NCBI GenBank assembly: GCA_027295745.1
Contig: JAPUKI010000148.1
Location: 1-26,413 of the forward strand
Source of the DNA: Acidobacteriota bacterium
GTDB taxonomy: Bacteria > Acidobacteriota > UBA6911 > RPQK01 > JADFOI01
Reading direction: 5' to 3'
Length of the DNA: 26,413 nucleotides
The notes beneath the pieces were generated by a model. It saw only the letters and a list, made by a program, of their open reading frames with translations. It was not told the origin of the DNA and ran no database searches. Of the stretch, positions 15,131 to 23,020 are shown piece by piece. Numbering within the stretch: position 1 is the first letter of the stretch; each line of letters opens with the position of its first letter. Both the position numbers and the translations under genes were made by a program.

Positions 15131-16891
15131 TCAATCTGCGAAAACGTTGTTGCGGATACCGAAAATATTCTGCGGATCGGCGCTGTTCTTGATTTTCTTG
15201 AGCAGATCAATGCTCGAAAGGGACAGCGCCTGCTTCATGAAATCCTTCCGGAGTTTTCCCACGCCATGGTGATGGGAGATCGAGCCGCCGCTCTCAATGA
15301 TGCTTTTCCGCAGAGAGTGCTCGATGGCACTGAAGACCTTCTCCGGAAAGTCGACGCCCCTGGTGTAAATTCCATACATGAAGTAAATGCATACACCAGT
15401 GTGGTAAACCTGGGTGATTCGGTAGGAAAGGTAAGGCTTGCCGGGCAAATTGAAGGCCTGGTGCTGGGCGACTGCTTTGGCTTTCACCGCTTGGCAGACC
15501 TCAGAAATCCTGCTCCAGGGGGCGGAGGTCTCAAAAGTCTCTCCCATCACGTGAAAGTCGGCCAGAAAATCTCGGATGTAGGCGATGGCGAAGGTGAGCA
15601 TATAACCTCTTCGCCCATTCTCAGCGCCGGTAGACAATCCCCGGAACTCCTTCGCTAAGGCATAGATGTTGCGCTCCTGGAACTCGACTTCCACTTGAGA
15701 GCCTTCCATCACGATGGTCGCGGCAACCATCTCGTTCGGCTCAAATCCCCGAACCTTCATGACATAAAACTTCTTGAGCCTCTCCAGTAATGCCTTGAAG
15801 CCGGCCATCCTCGGTTTAAGGGCCTGCCCGAAACGAAGCTGGATGTTGTCTACCAGACGGATACTGGCGGGAACAAAGCCGCTATGTGCCAGCCGATAAA
15901 GGAATTGAGTGCCGAGATCGAAATTGGGGAAAATCAGGGAACCGTATTTTTTAACCTCTGGAATCGGATGGATCTTAACTGCTGCCTTAGTGATAATCCC
16001 CAGATTTCCTTCGCTGCCGAAGAACAGGTTCTGGGGCTGGATCCCCATGGAAGTCCGCGGCATCGCCTCGGCCTGCTCCAGTATGCCTTCCGGGGTAATC
16101 ATGGTGATGTTTTCCACCAGGTTTTCAATATTTCCGTATCGATTCTTTTTCATTCCGCTGGCATTGGTGGCAATCCACCCTCCCACAGTCGAAAGCTCAA
16201 GGCTGTCAGGCTCATGGCCTGAGGTGAAGCCGGCCTTTTCCAACTCCCGTTCAAGTTGGAGGCCAGTGATGCCCGCTTGGACACCAGCCCGCAAATTCTC
16301 CTTGTCGATCCACTCGATCTTGTTCATCCTCTTCATATCCACACAGACAATCATCCGCTTCTCGCTCTCGGGGAGCTTGAGCGCACAGCTGACACTCGTG
16401 CCACCCCCAAAGGGAACCAGACATACATCGTGTTCTTTCGCCAAATGGATGATCTTGTGTGCGTCCTCTTGGGACTCACAGTGGAAAACCATGTCTGCTA
16501 CTCGCTGGATCCGGTCATAGATAACCCGAAACACTTCATCAGCGGAGGTCTGCCCGTGGCTGTGGATCAGTCGCTCCCGATCATCAGTAGTGTACTGACT
16601 GGAAGGGAACGCCTGTTCCACTGACTGGCAGAAAGCTTCATTCCGATTGGGAGCCTGAACGGGTTTGTGTCGAATCTCTTCTTTGCGGTTGGTCAGATCC
16701 AGTCTGACCCCGAGGGCCTTTTCTATATAGGGCAAAAAGTCGTACATCCGATAACCGGATAGATCGTACCGGTCGCCGGTCAAGGTGACGGAGCCGTCGT
16801 CATTGAGAACAAAGCGTGTGTCAGCAAACCCCCAGCGATGCCCCCAGGGTCGCTCGTCACTCGTCTGGGCGTTTTGACAATCCTCATCCAC
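15131..16891 (-). CDS. agpS: alkyldihydroxyacetonephosphate synthase (AGPS-like FAD enzyme)
   Basis: 586 residues. AGPS swaps the acyl chain of acyl-DHAP for a fatty alcohol and so creates the ether bond. FAD-binding motifs are VPFGGGTSVSCAL at 159-171 and GHEPDSLELSTVGGWIATNA at 225-244. The match to eukaryotic AGPS remains close through ASGMKKNRYGNIENLV, FGSEGNLGIITKAAVKI, SIRLVDN and YHTGVCIYF, to SISHHHGVGKLRKDFM with the histidine-rich loop at 540-542. FAD-linked glycolate or lactate oxidases lack this HHHGVGKLR block, so the call is firm. The start is a GTG at 16891 with a weak SD; no clear promoter is seen upstream. It is followed by the SDR and lies on the same strand as the reductase-ligase-acyltransferase fusion. 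Confidence 0.9.
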   Translation of the reverse strand: MDEDCQNAQTSDERPWGHRWGFADTRFVLNDDGSVTLTGDRYDLSGYRMYDFLPYIEKALGVRLDLTNRKEEIRHKPVQAPNRNEAFCQSVEQAFPSSQYTTDDRERLIHSHGQTSADEVFRVIYDRIQRVADMVFHCESQEDAHKIIHLAKEHDVCLVPFGGGTSVSCALKLPESEKRMIVCVDMKRMNKIEWIDKENLRAGVQAGITGLQLERELEKAGFTSGHEPDSLELSTVGGWIATNASGMKKNRYGNIENLVENITMITPEGILEQAEAMPRTSMGIQPQNLFFGSEGNLGIITKAAVKIHPIPEVKKYGSLIFPNFDLGTQFLYRLAHSGFVPASIRLVDNIQLRFGQALKPRMAGFKALLERLKKFYVMKVRGFEPNEMVAATIVMEGSQVEVEFQERNIYALAKEFRGLSTGAENGRRGYMLTFAIAYIRDFLADFHVMGETFETSAPWSRISEVCQAVKAKAVAQHQAFNLPGKPYLSYRITQVYHTGVCIYFMYGIYTRGVDFPEKVFSAIEHSLRKSIIESGGSISHHHGVGKLRKDFMKQALSLSSIDLLKKIKNSADPQNIFGIRNNVFAD

Positions 16892-16976
16892 GGCTCATTG
16901 TCCTTCAGTGTTACAGAAAATTAGCCCCCGAGACCACCATACAATACCTTCATGTTTTCGTCGAGGGTCTTTGCCG

Positions 16977-17036
16977 AGCCGGGATTACTCATAGGTTTTC
17001 GTCGCTGCAGTAGAGAATTCATGAATAGTCCCGGCT
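16977..17036. repeat. imperfect inverted repeat between AGPS and tRNA-Ser
   Basis: AGCCGGGATTACTCAT (16977-16992) pairs with ATGAATAGTCCCGGCT (17021-17036) at 14 of 16 positions around a 28-base loop. It could be a leader hairpin upstream of AGPS or the worn ends of a small mobile element; no transposase or target duplication is visible. The octamer TTTTCGTC also occurs twice here, near 16935 and 16996. The rest of 16892-17128 shows nothing I can support. Confidence 0.45.
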
Positions 17037-17128
17037 AAAGGTGTGGAAATCGGGAGCGCCAGGCTGAAGTTTGCTGAAAACGCTGATGGAACTCCCTCAA
17101 GTTATTGAATTTAAAAGGATAATAGTCT

Positions 17129-17220
<92 letters not shown>

Positions 17221-17261
17221 GGAGGGCAGCGGATCAGAATGTCATCCGCTATAGCGACTGC

Positions 17262-17290
17262 ATTGTAGAGAATGCAGGGTCCTTGGTCAA
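17262..17290 (-). promoter_or_regulatory. promoter of tRNA-Ser
   Basis: Minus strand TTGACC (17290-17285), a 17-base spacer, TACAAT (17267-17262). Both hexamers match at five of six positions. The start near 17255 leaves a leader of about 35 bases that contains a 7-bp stem (17228-17234 with 17244-17250). The -10 lies outside and the -35 just outside the neighbouring repeat element at 17300. Confidence 0.7.
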
Positions 17291-17299
17291 ACCCATGAA

Positions 17300-17576
17300 C
17301 TCAGTGCTCCCTTCCATACATACGGTGATATTTGCGGCGGGGGCTTGTGAGGCGAGGTCGAGGAGCGAGAAGAAGTCGATGTCCCGACATCGTCGACGAC
17401 GTGCGCCGAAGAGATCGACCACAACCCCCTCCGCCCGAAGGGTTGCGGCGGGACGGGCCCATCTCTTTGTTGCTCCTCCTCGGCGATGTCCCGACATCGA
17501 CTCGTCGTCGCGCCTCGATCTGGGCTCCGTCGCGCTCGAAACAAACATCGCCGTATTTATGGAAGTGAGCACTAAG
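17300..17576. repeat. complete MITE-like foldback element with about 32-bp terminal inverted repeats
   Basis: The left end (from AGTGCTCCCTTCCATA at 17303) and the reverse complement of the right end (AGTGCTCACTTCCATA, ending at 17573) agree at 28 of 32 positions; CT on both outer flanks may extend the repeats to 17300 and 17576. The interior holds the near-palindrome CGATGTCCCGACATCG twice (17377-17392 and 17484-17499) and purine-rich versus pyrimidine-rich halves. It encodes no convincing protein. A truncated relative lies at 12703-12934. Its right end reaches into the stop codon of the lipoprotein gene. No target-site duplication is evident. Confidence 0.75.
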
Positions 17577-18315
17577 GAAGCTTCACTTCAATTTCCCTGC
17601 TCAAGTTAAAGCTGAACTTGTGCTCTGATTCAAACTCAACTTCCTGACCCGTGCTCGTGAGCACTCTTGCCGTACCAGCCCCACCCCCAACGGCGGCACC
17701 AATAGCGGCACCCTTTTTACCGCCGATAATTCCACCCACTAACGCCCCCACACCAGTAGCACCTCCAATCACTTTGGCGTCGTCACCCTTGGTGCCTTCG
17801 GCTTGAATGGTAATGGCGCTGGTGCCAACTTGATAGATATCTTGCCCTAGGTGTATTTCCGTCAGGGTGAGCGTCATCTCCGCAAGGCCCTCAACCCGTC
17901 CAGAGGCCTTTACGGCCAATAGCGTGCCATAGGTTTTGCTTCCTTCCGGGAAGACGATTTTTCCATCCACTATCAAATCCTTGTCCAGTAAAGCTACTAC
18001 TTCGTCGCCGTTCTTATTGGTTTTGGTGCTGAGCGGCTCGGCCAGACGGACTTCCAAAACCGTTCCCTCCGGGACAATGACAGTTGCGGGCTGGGGAGGA
18101 GGAGCCGGCTCAAGAGCGGCTGCAGGAGCAGCCGTTGGGGCGCTGGCTTCAAGTTGGGGCTGGGGGGCTGTTGCGGGAGTTTTTGCTTCACTTTCGAGTT
18201 GATCTGCAGGTGGTTCTTCTGCCTGCTGCTGGGCTCCCTCTTGGGTCTCCTGCACGCCACAGGCAAAGAGACTGCACAACAGAATGGTTGAAAGGATAAA
18301 CAAGCTTTTGGACAT
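17572..18315 (-). CDS. lipoprotein with Ala/Pro linker and glycine-zipper segment
   Basis: 247 residues. The signal peptide MSKSLFILSTILLCSLFAC carries a lipobox LFAC with Cys19, so it is probably lipidated and anchored in an envelope membrane. Residues 20-80 are an Ala/Pro/Glu-rich linker. A beta-rich region follows (GTVLEVRLAEPLSTKTNKNGDEV...FPEGSKTYGTLLAV). A glycine-rich segment (IGGATGVGALVGGIIGGKKG and on) resembles glycine-zipper domains, which insert in or pack against membranes. The ATG follows GAGGAG. The TAG stop uses the last two bases of the repeat element next door, so the native C-terminus may once have differed. The function is unknown; its place between the lipid-synthesis genes may be coincidental. 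Confidence 0.85.
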   Translation of the reverse strand: MSKSLFILSTILLCSLFACGVQETQEGAQQQAEEPPADQLESEAKTPATAPQPQLEASAPTAAPAAALEPAPPPQPATVIVPEGTVLEVRLAEPLSTKTNKNGDEVVALLDKDLIVDGKIVFPEGSKTYGTLLAVKASGRVEGLAEMTLTLTEIHLGQDIYQVGTSAITIQAEGTKGDDAKVIGGATGVGALVGGIIGGKKGAAIGAAVGGGAGTARVLTSTGQEVEFESEHKFSFNLSREIEVKLP

Positions 18316-18435
18316 AGACTTCTCCTCTTTGATTCACAGAGTAGAGATGTCCTGCGCTGACACAAGTTTCAAATAAATGTCGTCCAGATCCTCTCGGCCC
18401 AGATTTTGCATGGGTTCTCGCCACAAACGTCATGG

Positions 18436-21400
18436 TTATTCAGGGGACGAGACATTAGCCAGCTCTACGATGGCCGTGCGAACTTCCGCGGCAATTTGTC
18501 GATAGCGCTCATCGGCTGCTGCACGTGCGCCCTGTGAACGGTCTGGCTCCACCCTGATTACCGGACCAAAGAACACCCTTATTCTTTGGCGCCGAGGGAA
18601 AAACTTTCCGGCAGGCAGCGCCTCATAGGTCCCTCCGATATAGGCGGGTACAACCGGCACACCCAGCTCCAGTGCGATTAAACCAACGCCGGGTTTAAAT
18701 TCCTGGATCTCTCCCGTCCGCGAGCGGGTTCCCTCGGGGAAGATCAACACAGATTCACCAGCAGACAGGATGGATTTCACCATTCGTATACCTGCCAGAG
18801 ATGTTTCTTCCCGTTCAACGGGCACTAAATTCAGAAAGGTGCTGAAGAGCCAACTCTTGAAGGGGGTGTTGAAAAAATAATCCCTGGCCCCCAAAACATG
18901 TAATTTCCGCGCCTCCTTGACGCCTGCCGCAGCGCTGACAGCTGAGATCATCGCCCCGGCGTCCAGGTGACTTGCATGATTGGTTGCAATGATGAAAGGG
19001 CCACCCGGGGGGAAGTTTCTCTGGTTGTGCAGTTCCAACTGAAAATAGGTTTTGTAAAGCACTCTAAGAATCCAGTGGCAACTACTCAGCAACCTCCGAT
19101 CAGCTGCCGAGCGCTGGGGATAAGGCCGCGCGGACCGAATCCTAGCCCGCATAGTCGGTTTGCTTCCGGGTCGCTGGTCCCTGGCCGAAGGCTGGGAGCG
19201 GATTTCCTCTAGAAGCTGTCCCACAGTCTCCAAGGCTGGTGCTACTTGATCAGAAATAAAGACTCCGAGCCGATCTTCGACAAACAAAAGGAATTGGATT
19301 GTCATCAAGGAATCCAGTCCCAGGTCTGAATAAAGGTGACTATCCGCTTTGATTTCCGCAATGGGGACACCGGAGATTCGAGAGAGTTCTCTCAACAGCT
19401 CATCTTCCCGATTTCTTTCTATGTGCACTTCTGTGGGAAAGTCCTGGCTGGGGCGATCGCGGTCGCGCTGGAGGTCCTTCAGGAGTTTACCCCGGACTGT
19501 TTCTCTGCAAACCTCCCCTGACTCGCTCCGGGGTAAGGGCTCAGGCCACACGTGTATGTGTTGGAGCCGGTGATAGCTCGGCAGCTCCTTTCCTATCTTC
19601 TGAATCTCCTGTTGAACCTCCTTCTTCACCTCGGCTGCATCGCGCTGTCCTGGCCCGCCGCCATTGGGAGTCAAGACGGCATGAATATCCTCTGTGAGGC
19701 CACTCTTGATCCCCAGAACACAAATCTCTTTGACGGTGGGAAGGCTTTGGTAGATTGCTTCCAGGTCAGCCGGGTAGACATTTTTGCCGGCCCCCGTGAC
19801 AATAACGTCCTTGATTCGTCCGGTGACGTACAGATACCCATCAGCATCCACCCAGCCGAGATCGCCCGTATGGAACCAGCCCTCTCTCATCACGGATTCG
19901 GTAGCTGCAGGATTGTTGTAATAGCCTTCCATTAAGCTGGGGCTACGCGCTACAATCTCGCCAATTCCCTCTTTATCCGGACGAAAGATTCTGAGTTCCA
20001 CGCCCGGAAGAGGCTTCCCGGCCGACCCTTTCTTGCTGTGCTGTAAGGGGTTGACGGTGAGAACGGGGGCCGTTTCCGTTAAACCATAACCCTCGTAAAT
20101 CGGCATTCCAAGCACCTTGAAGTCTTGGTAAAGCTTTTCCCCCAATGCAGACCCACCGCTCACGAAAAGTCTGATCTGTCCCCCAAATTCCTGGTGCAGG
20201 CGGCCGAAAAGTTGGCGGCCAATGTTCTTGCCGAATTTTCGCTCCACCGACAGGCTCACCTGTTTTGAGGTGGTGAGAAGGTTTGATTTGAGAGCCGATT
20301 TTGGCGTTCTCAAGATGCGGCGCTCTATATCATCTCGAATCAAAGCATACAGTGTAGGAACTCCCAGCATACAAGTAGTTCCCGTCTTTTGCATCGATTC
20401 AAGAATCACCTTCGGCTTGAGTGAATGGACGTACGTCACGGTAGCGCCGCCATAGATAGCCATCAGGAATCCACATGTGAATTCCAAGGCATGGGACAGG
20501 GGAAGCACGGAAAGCAGCTGGTCGTTTGGTGCGATTGGTAAGTGGTAATTGACACCTAGCAAGTTGTTGATGAAGTTGCTATGGCTGTGCACCACCCCTT
20601 TTGGATCCACCGCAGTGCTGTTTGTGAAGATGATCGAAGCCGGGTCACCAGGCTTCACTTCGATCTTTTCCGTAACCTCCCTTTCCTGGGGAGATAACCG
20701 AGTGCTGCGTGGATATTCCTTCCGCTCAAAAGGCCGGCACAGTTTATCAAGGTTCAACAATTGAACCGGGGAGTCCTGGCGCTCGTTCTCTTCTAAGCCT
20801 TCCGGGTTAAGCCTCTCGAGACAGTACTCGGATGCCAACAATGCCCGAGCCTGGGTAAACCGCGCGACTGCCCAAACTTCTTTGTGCCAGGTCTGGGCAT
20901 CCAGCGGCACAACCACCAAACCCACTGAGGTTGCTCCCAGATAAGCAATCCCCCACTCTGGTTTGTTTTCCGAGTAGAGGACAACGCGATTCCCTTTTTG
21001 AAGCCCCATCCTCAAAAAAGTTTGCCCGATCTTCCGAGACATCAATTGAAGATCTTTATAGGTAAATCGCTGCCAGTAGCCCTCCCGTTTCATCTGAATC
21101 GCAGTCTTGTTTGGAAACCTCTCTGCAGTGTTATCAACAAGTGCATTAATCGTCAGTGCAGCGGAGGAAGCAAGCCGGGTGGAAGCGGTGTCCAGCTTAA
21201 GAACGTGCTTTTTTACACCCGGTATGTGCACATTCTGGATGTAGTGGCGCCAGTTTAAGCACTCAATGTTGAAGTTGAGAAGCTCCTTTTCCTCTTCATT
21301 TAATGAATTGAAAAGCTGCAGAGTGTTCCGCACCTCAAAACTGCAGGCCAAATTAAGATAGGGCCGGTAGATCTCTCCATAGTAGTATAGCTTCTCGTAG

Positions 21401-22782
21401 GTAGCTTTAGCGGTAGAGATCTTCCGCTTCACCTTATCTGTTGTGTTAAAAGAAGGCAGCCTCGCCAGTGTGAGCTCGGCCGTCTGTAAGGGCATCGTTT
21501 TCAGCTTGTGTTGTAGCCGAAAGGTGCTCTGTTTGGGAAACTTTAGTGGTTTGACGCGGATAGGATTGCCGCGCTTGTCCAATAAAGGGTTTTTTTGGAA
21601 ATACTGGTAGACAAGGCGGTGGAGTTCCCCTAGTGTAACCGGGTTTTTAGCACCAGTCGCTACATGGTACACCTTCAACCCCCCTTCCTCCATGGCTGGT
21701 GGAATCGTGGCCAGTAAGGCATTGACAACCATGTCAACTGGCACCAGGTCGAGAATGACATCCGCGTCAAGGGGTAGCGATCGAAGCCGGCCCTTCCCAA
21801 TTGCCACAATGAGAGGGTCGGCCATCCGTAATCCGTCCAGCCAGCCAGGAGTGGGCTCCGAGAGGCTACTCTCAATAACCGAGGGGCGAATGATGACGGT
21901 GGGGATTCCATTCCTTTTTCGTATCACCATCTGCTCACCCATGGCCTTGGTATAAGTGTATGTATCGTTCCATCCTCGGCGCCGCGCCCATTTCATTCCC
22001 TCTTCAGTCAAACGGCTCTGCACCCATTTCTTGCGCAGGCTTTCCCACTTCTCTGCGCGCGATACCCGCTTACCCCCACGTCGAGGCTTGCGGGGTTCCT
22101 TCAGAAGCGCTTTCTTGAGCTTCGCTTCGTGAGAGGCAGCTTCAACTCGCTCAATCATCTTGCGGATATGTTGTATCTCCCGATCTACATCACTAAACTT
22201 TCCTGGCGGGTGTAGTTGTTCTGCTTCTGCTCTCGAGGCTGAGTGGTATATGGTCTCAGGGACGGAGTTTTTGGCAACACCGCTGACGTAGGCGGTAGAG
22301 ACATGAACCAGCATCGCTCCCTGACAAGAACTTGTGAAGGTGGCGATGCGACCAGCACTCAGAACATTGACTTCAAGGGCTTCGTCCAATGGCGCATCGA
22401 ATGAAACAGCCGCAGCGCTATTGATGACAATATCAACTTCCTCTTCGAGTCTACTCCGGAGGGCATCGTCCATCCCCAACCCAGGCTTGGAAATATCACC
22501 TGAAACCGCAATCAACTTCTCTTGGAGAAAGCCTTTGAGTTGGTCTTTATAGTAATAGCTCAGCCGCTCAAAAATGTTCGATTGAAACAATTCCTTCGCT
22601 AACCTCTCCTCGGCAGTCATGACCTGACCAGCAAGTTGCCGTTTGGGCCGAATGAGAAGATAGATTCGCTTGACGCCGGGTGCAATTCTCAGGATTTTTT
22701 CCACCAGCGGCTGGCCTAAAAAGCCAGTAGCCCCGGTGATGAAAATCACCTTTTGTTCCAAAGCCTCTATGACCCTATTCAT
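18436..22782 (-). CDS. ElbD-like fusion: fatty-acyl reductase, AMP-ligase-like, ACP and PlsC acyltransferase
   Basis: 1448 residues. Residues about 10-530 resemble a fatty-acyl-thioester reductase: NAD(P) loop GATGFLG at 17-23, catalytic Y275xxxK279, then a helical tail. About 540-1105 are an acyl-AMP-ligase fold with YEGYGLTETAP (896-906), FHTGDLG and GRIKDVIVTGAGKNVYP, but the ATP P-loop is degenerate (FTNSTAVDPKG, 719-729) and the A10 lysine is Glu1090 (PRSESGEVCR). About 1120-1195 are an acyl carrier protein with the phosphopantetheine serine Ser1158 in LGLDSLM. About 1235-1445 are a PlsC domain with H1269xxxxD1274 (NHASHLD) and FPEGTRSRTG. I infer a role in ether lipids: reduction of carrier-bound acyl chains to fatty alcohol and acylation of a glycerol backbone. 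The likeness to myxobacterial ElbD is from memory. Confidence 0.85.
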   Translation of the reverse strand: MNRVIEALEQKVIFITGATGFLGQPLVEKILRIAPGVKRIYLLIRPKRQLAGQVMTAEERLAKELFQSNIFERLSYYYKDQLKGFLQEKLIAVSGDISKPGLGMDDALRSRLEEEVDIVINSAAAVSFDAPLDEALEVNVLSAGRIATFTSSCQGAMLVHVSTAYVSGVAKNSVPETIYHSASRAEAEQLHPPGKFSDVDREIQHIRKMIERVEAASHEAKLKKALLKEPRKPRRGGKRVSRAEKWESLRKKWVQSRLTEEGMKWARRRGWNDTYTYTKAMGEQMVIRKRNGIPTVIIRPSVIESSLSEPTPGWLDGLRMADPLIVAIGKGRLRSLPLDADVILDLVPVDMVVNALLATIPPAMEEGGLKVYHVATGAKNPVTLGELHRLVYQYFQKNPLLDKRGNPIRVKPLKFPKQSTFRLQHKLKTMPLQTAELTLARLPSFNTTDKVKRKISTAKATYEKLYYYGEIYRPYLNLACSFEVRNTLQLFNSLNEEEKELLNFNIECLNWRHYIQNVHIPGVKKHVLKLDTASTRLASSAALTINALVDNTAERFPNKTAIQMKREGYWQRFTYKDLQLMSRKIGQTFLRMGLQKGNRVVLYSENKPEWGIAYLGATSVGLVVVPLDAQTWHKEVWAVARFTQARALLASEYCLERLNPEGLEENERQDSPVQLLNLDKLCRPFERKEYPRSTRLSPQEREVTEKIEVKPGDPASIIFTNSTAVDPKGVVHSHSNFINNLLGVNYHLPIAPNDQLLSVLPLSHALEFTCGFLMAIYGGATVTYVHSLKPKVILESMQKTGTTCMLGVPTLYALIRDDIERRILRTPKSALKSNLLTTSKQVSLSVERKFGKNIGRQLFGRLHQEFGGQIRLFVSGGSALGEKLYQDFKVLGMPIYEGYGLTETAPVLTVNPLQHSKKGSAGKPLPGVELRIFRPDKEGIGEIVARSPSLMEGYYNNPAATESVMREGWFHTGDLGWVDADGYLYVTGRIKDVIVTGAGKNVYPADLEAIYQSLPTVKEICVLGIKSGLTEDIHAVLTPNGGGPGQRDAAEVKKEVQQEIQKIGKELPSYHRLQHIHVWPEPLPRSESGEVCRETVRGKLLKDLQRDRDRPSQDFPTEVHIERNREDELLRELSRISGVPIAEIKADSHLYSDLGLDSLMTIQFLLFVEDRLGVFISDQVAPALETVGQLLEEIRSQPSARDQRPGSKPTMRARIRSARPYPQRSAADRRLLSSCHWILRVLYKTYFQLELHNQRNFPPGGPFIIATNHASHLDAGAMISAVSAAAGVKEARKLHVLGARDYFFNTPFKSWLFSTFLNLVPVEREETSLAGIRMVKSILSAGESVLIFPEGTRSRTGEIQEFKPGVGLIALELGVPVVPAYIGGTYEALPAGKFFPRRQRIRVFFGPVIRVEPDRSQGARAAADERYRQIAAEVRTAIVELANVSSPE

Positions 22783-22904
22783 GCTTGCTGCAATTCTCCG
22801 GGCGGCTTGATGGCAGGGTTTAATCTCTTGGCGTAGCTCAGCATATCAATCAGGAAGTATAACGAGGAGAGGTTCGTCCGGCCAGAAGAAAAGCGCTGCG
22901 GGAA

Positions 22905-22913
22905 TGGTATAAT
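22905..22913 (+). promoter_or_regulatory. extended -10 promoter of tRNA-Sec
   Basis: TG-G-TATAAT (22905-22913) is a perfect extended -10. The predicted start at about 22920 falls at the mature 5' end of the tRNA (22922). No good -35 is present, which an extended -10 can offset. The remaining bases of 22783-22904 must also hold the upstream region of the divergent fusion gene; only a weak TTGATA was seen there. Confidence 0.6.
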
Positions 22914-22921
22914 CCAACCCG

Positions 22922-23020
22922 GGAGGTACTTCCTGTCTGGTGATGGGCCTGGTCTTCAAAACCAGCTGAACCGTAATGAGAATTGGGGTTGGTGGGTTCG
23001 ATTCCCATGTACCTCCGCCA
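22922..23020 (+). tRNA. selC: selenocysteine tRNA (anticodon TCA)
   Basis: An 8-bp acceptor stem, GGAGGTAC (22922-22929) with GTACCTCC (23009-23016), then G and an encoded CCA. The D arm has the 6-bp stem and four-base loop peculiar to tRNA-Sec (CCTGTC-TGGT-GATGGG). The anticodon arm CTGGT-CTTCAAA-ACCAG gives anticodon TCA (22956-22958), which reads UGA. A long variable arm follows, then the T arm GTGGG-TTCGATT-CCCAT, giving the bacterial 8+5 acceptor-T stack. The chromosome should therefore also encode SelA, SelB, SelD and selenoproteins; none is in this window, and no gene here has a convincing in-frame UGA. Confidence 0.95.

Noticed and set aside
14834..15658. 274-codon open frame on plus
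   Set aside because: It is antisense to the AGPS and SDR genes, whose motifs are unmistakable.
17249..17609. Several overlapping open frames of 78-108 codons
   Set aside because: All fall within the foldback element, on both strands and in several frames, with no start signal or family motif.
22821..22860. TTGATA upstream of the fusion gene as a -35
   Set aside because: The best -10 at 17-18 bases matches only three of six positions.
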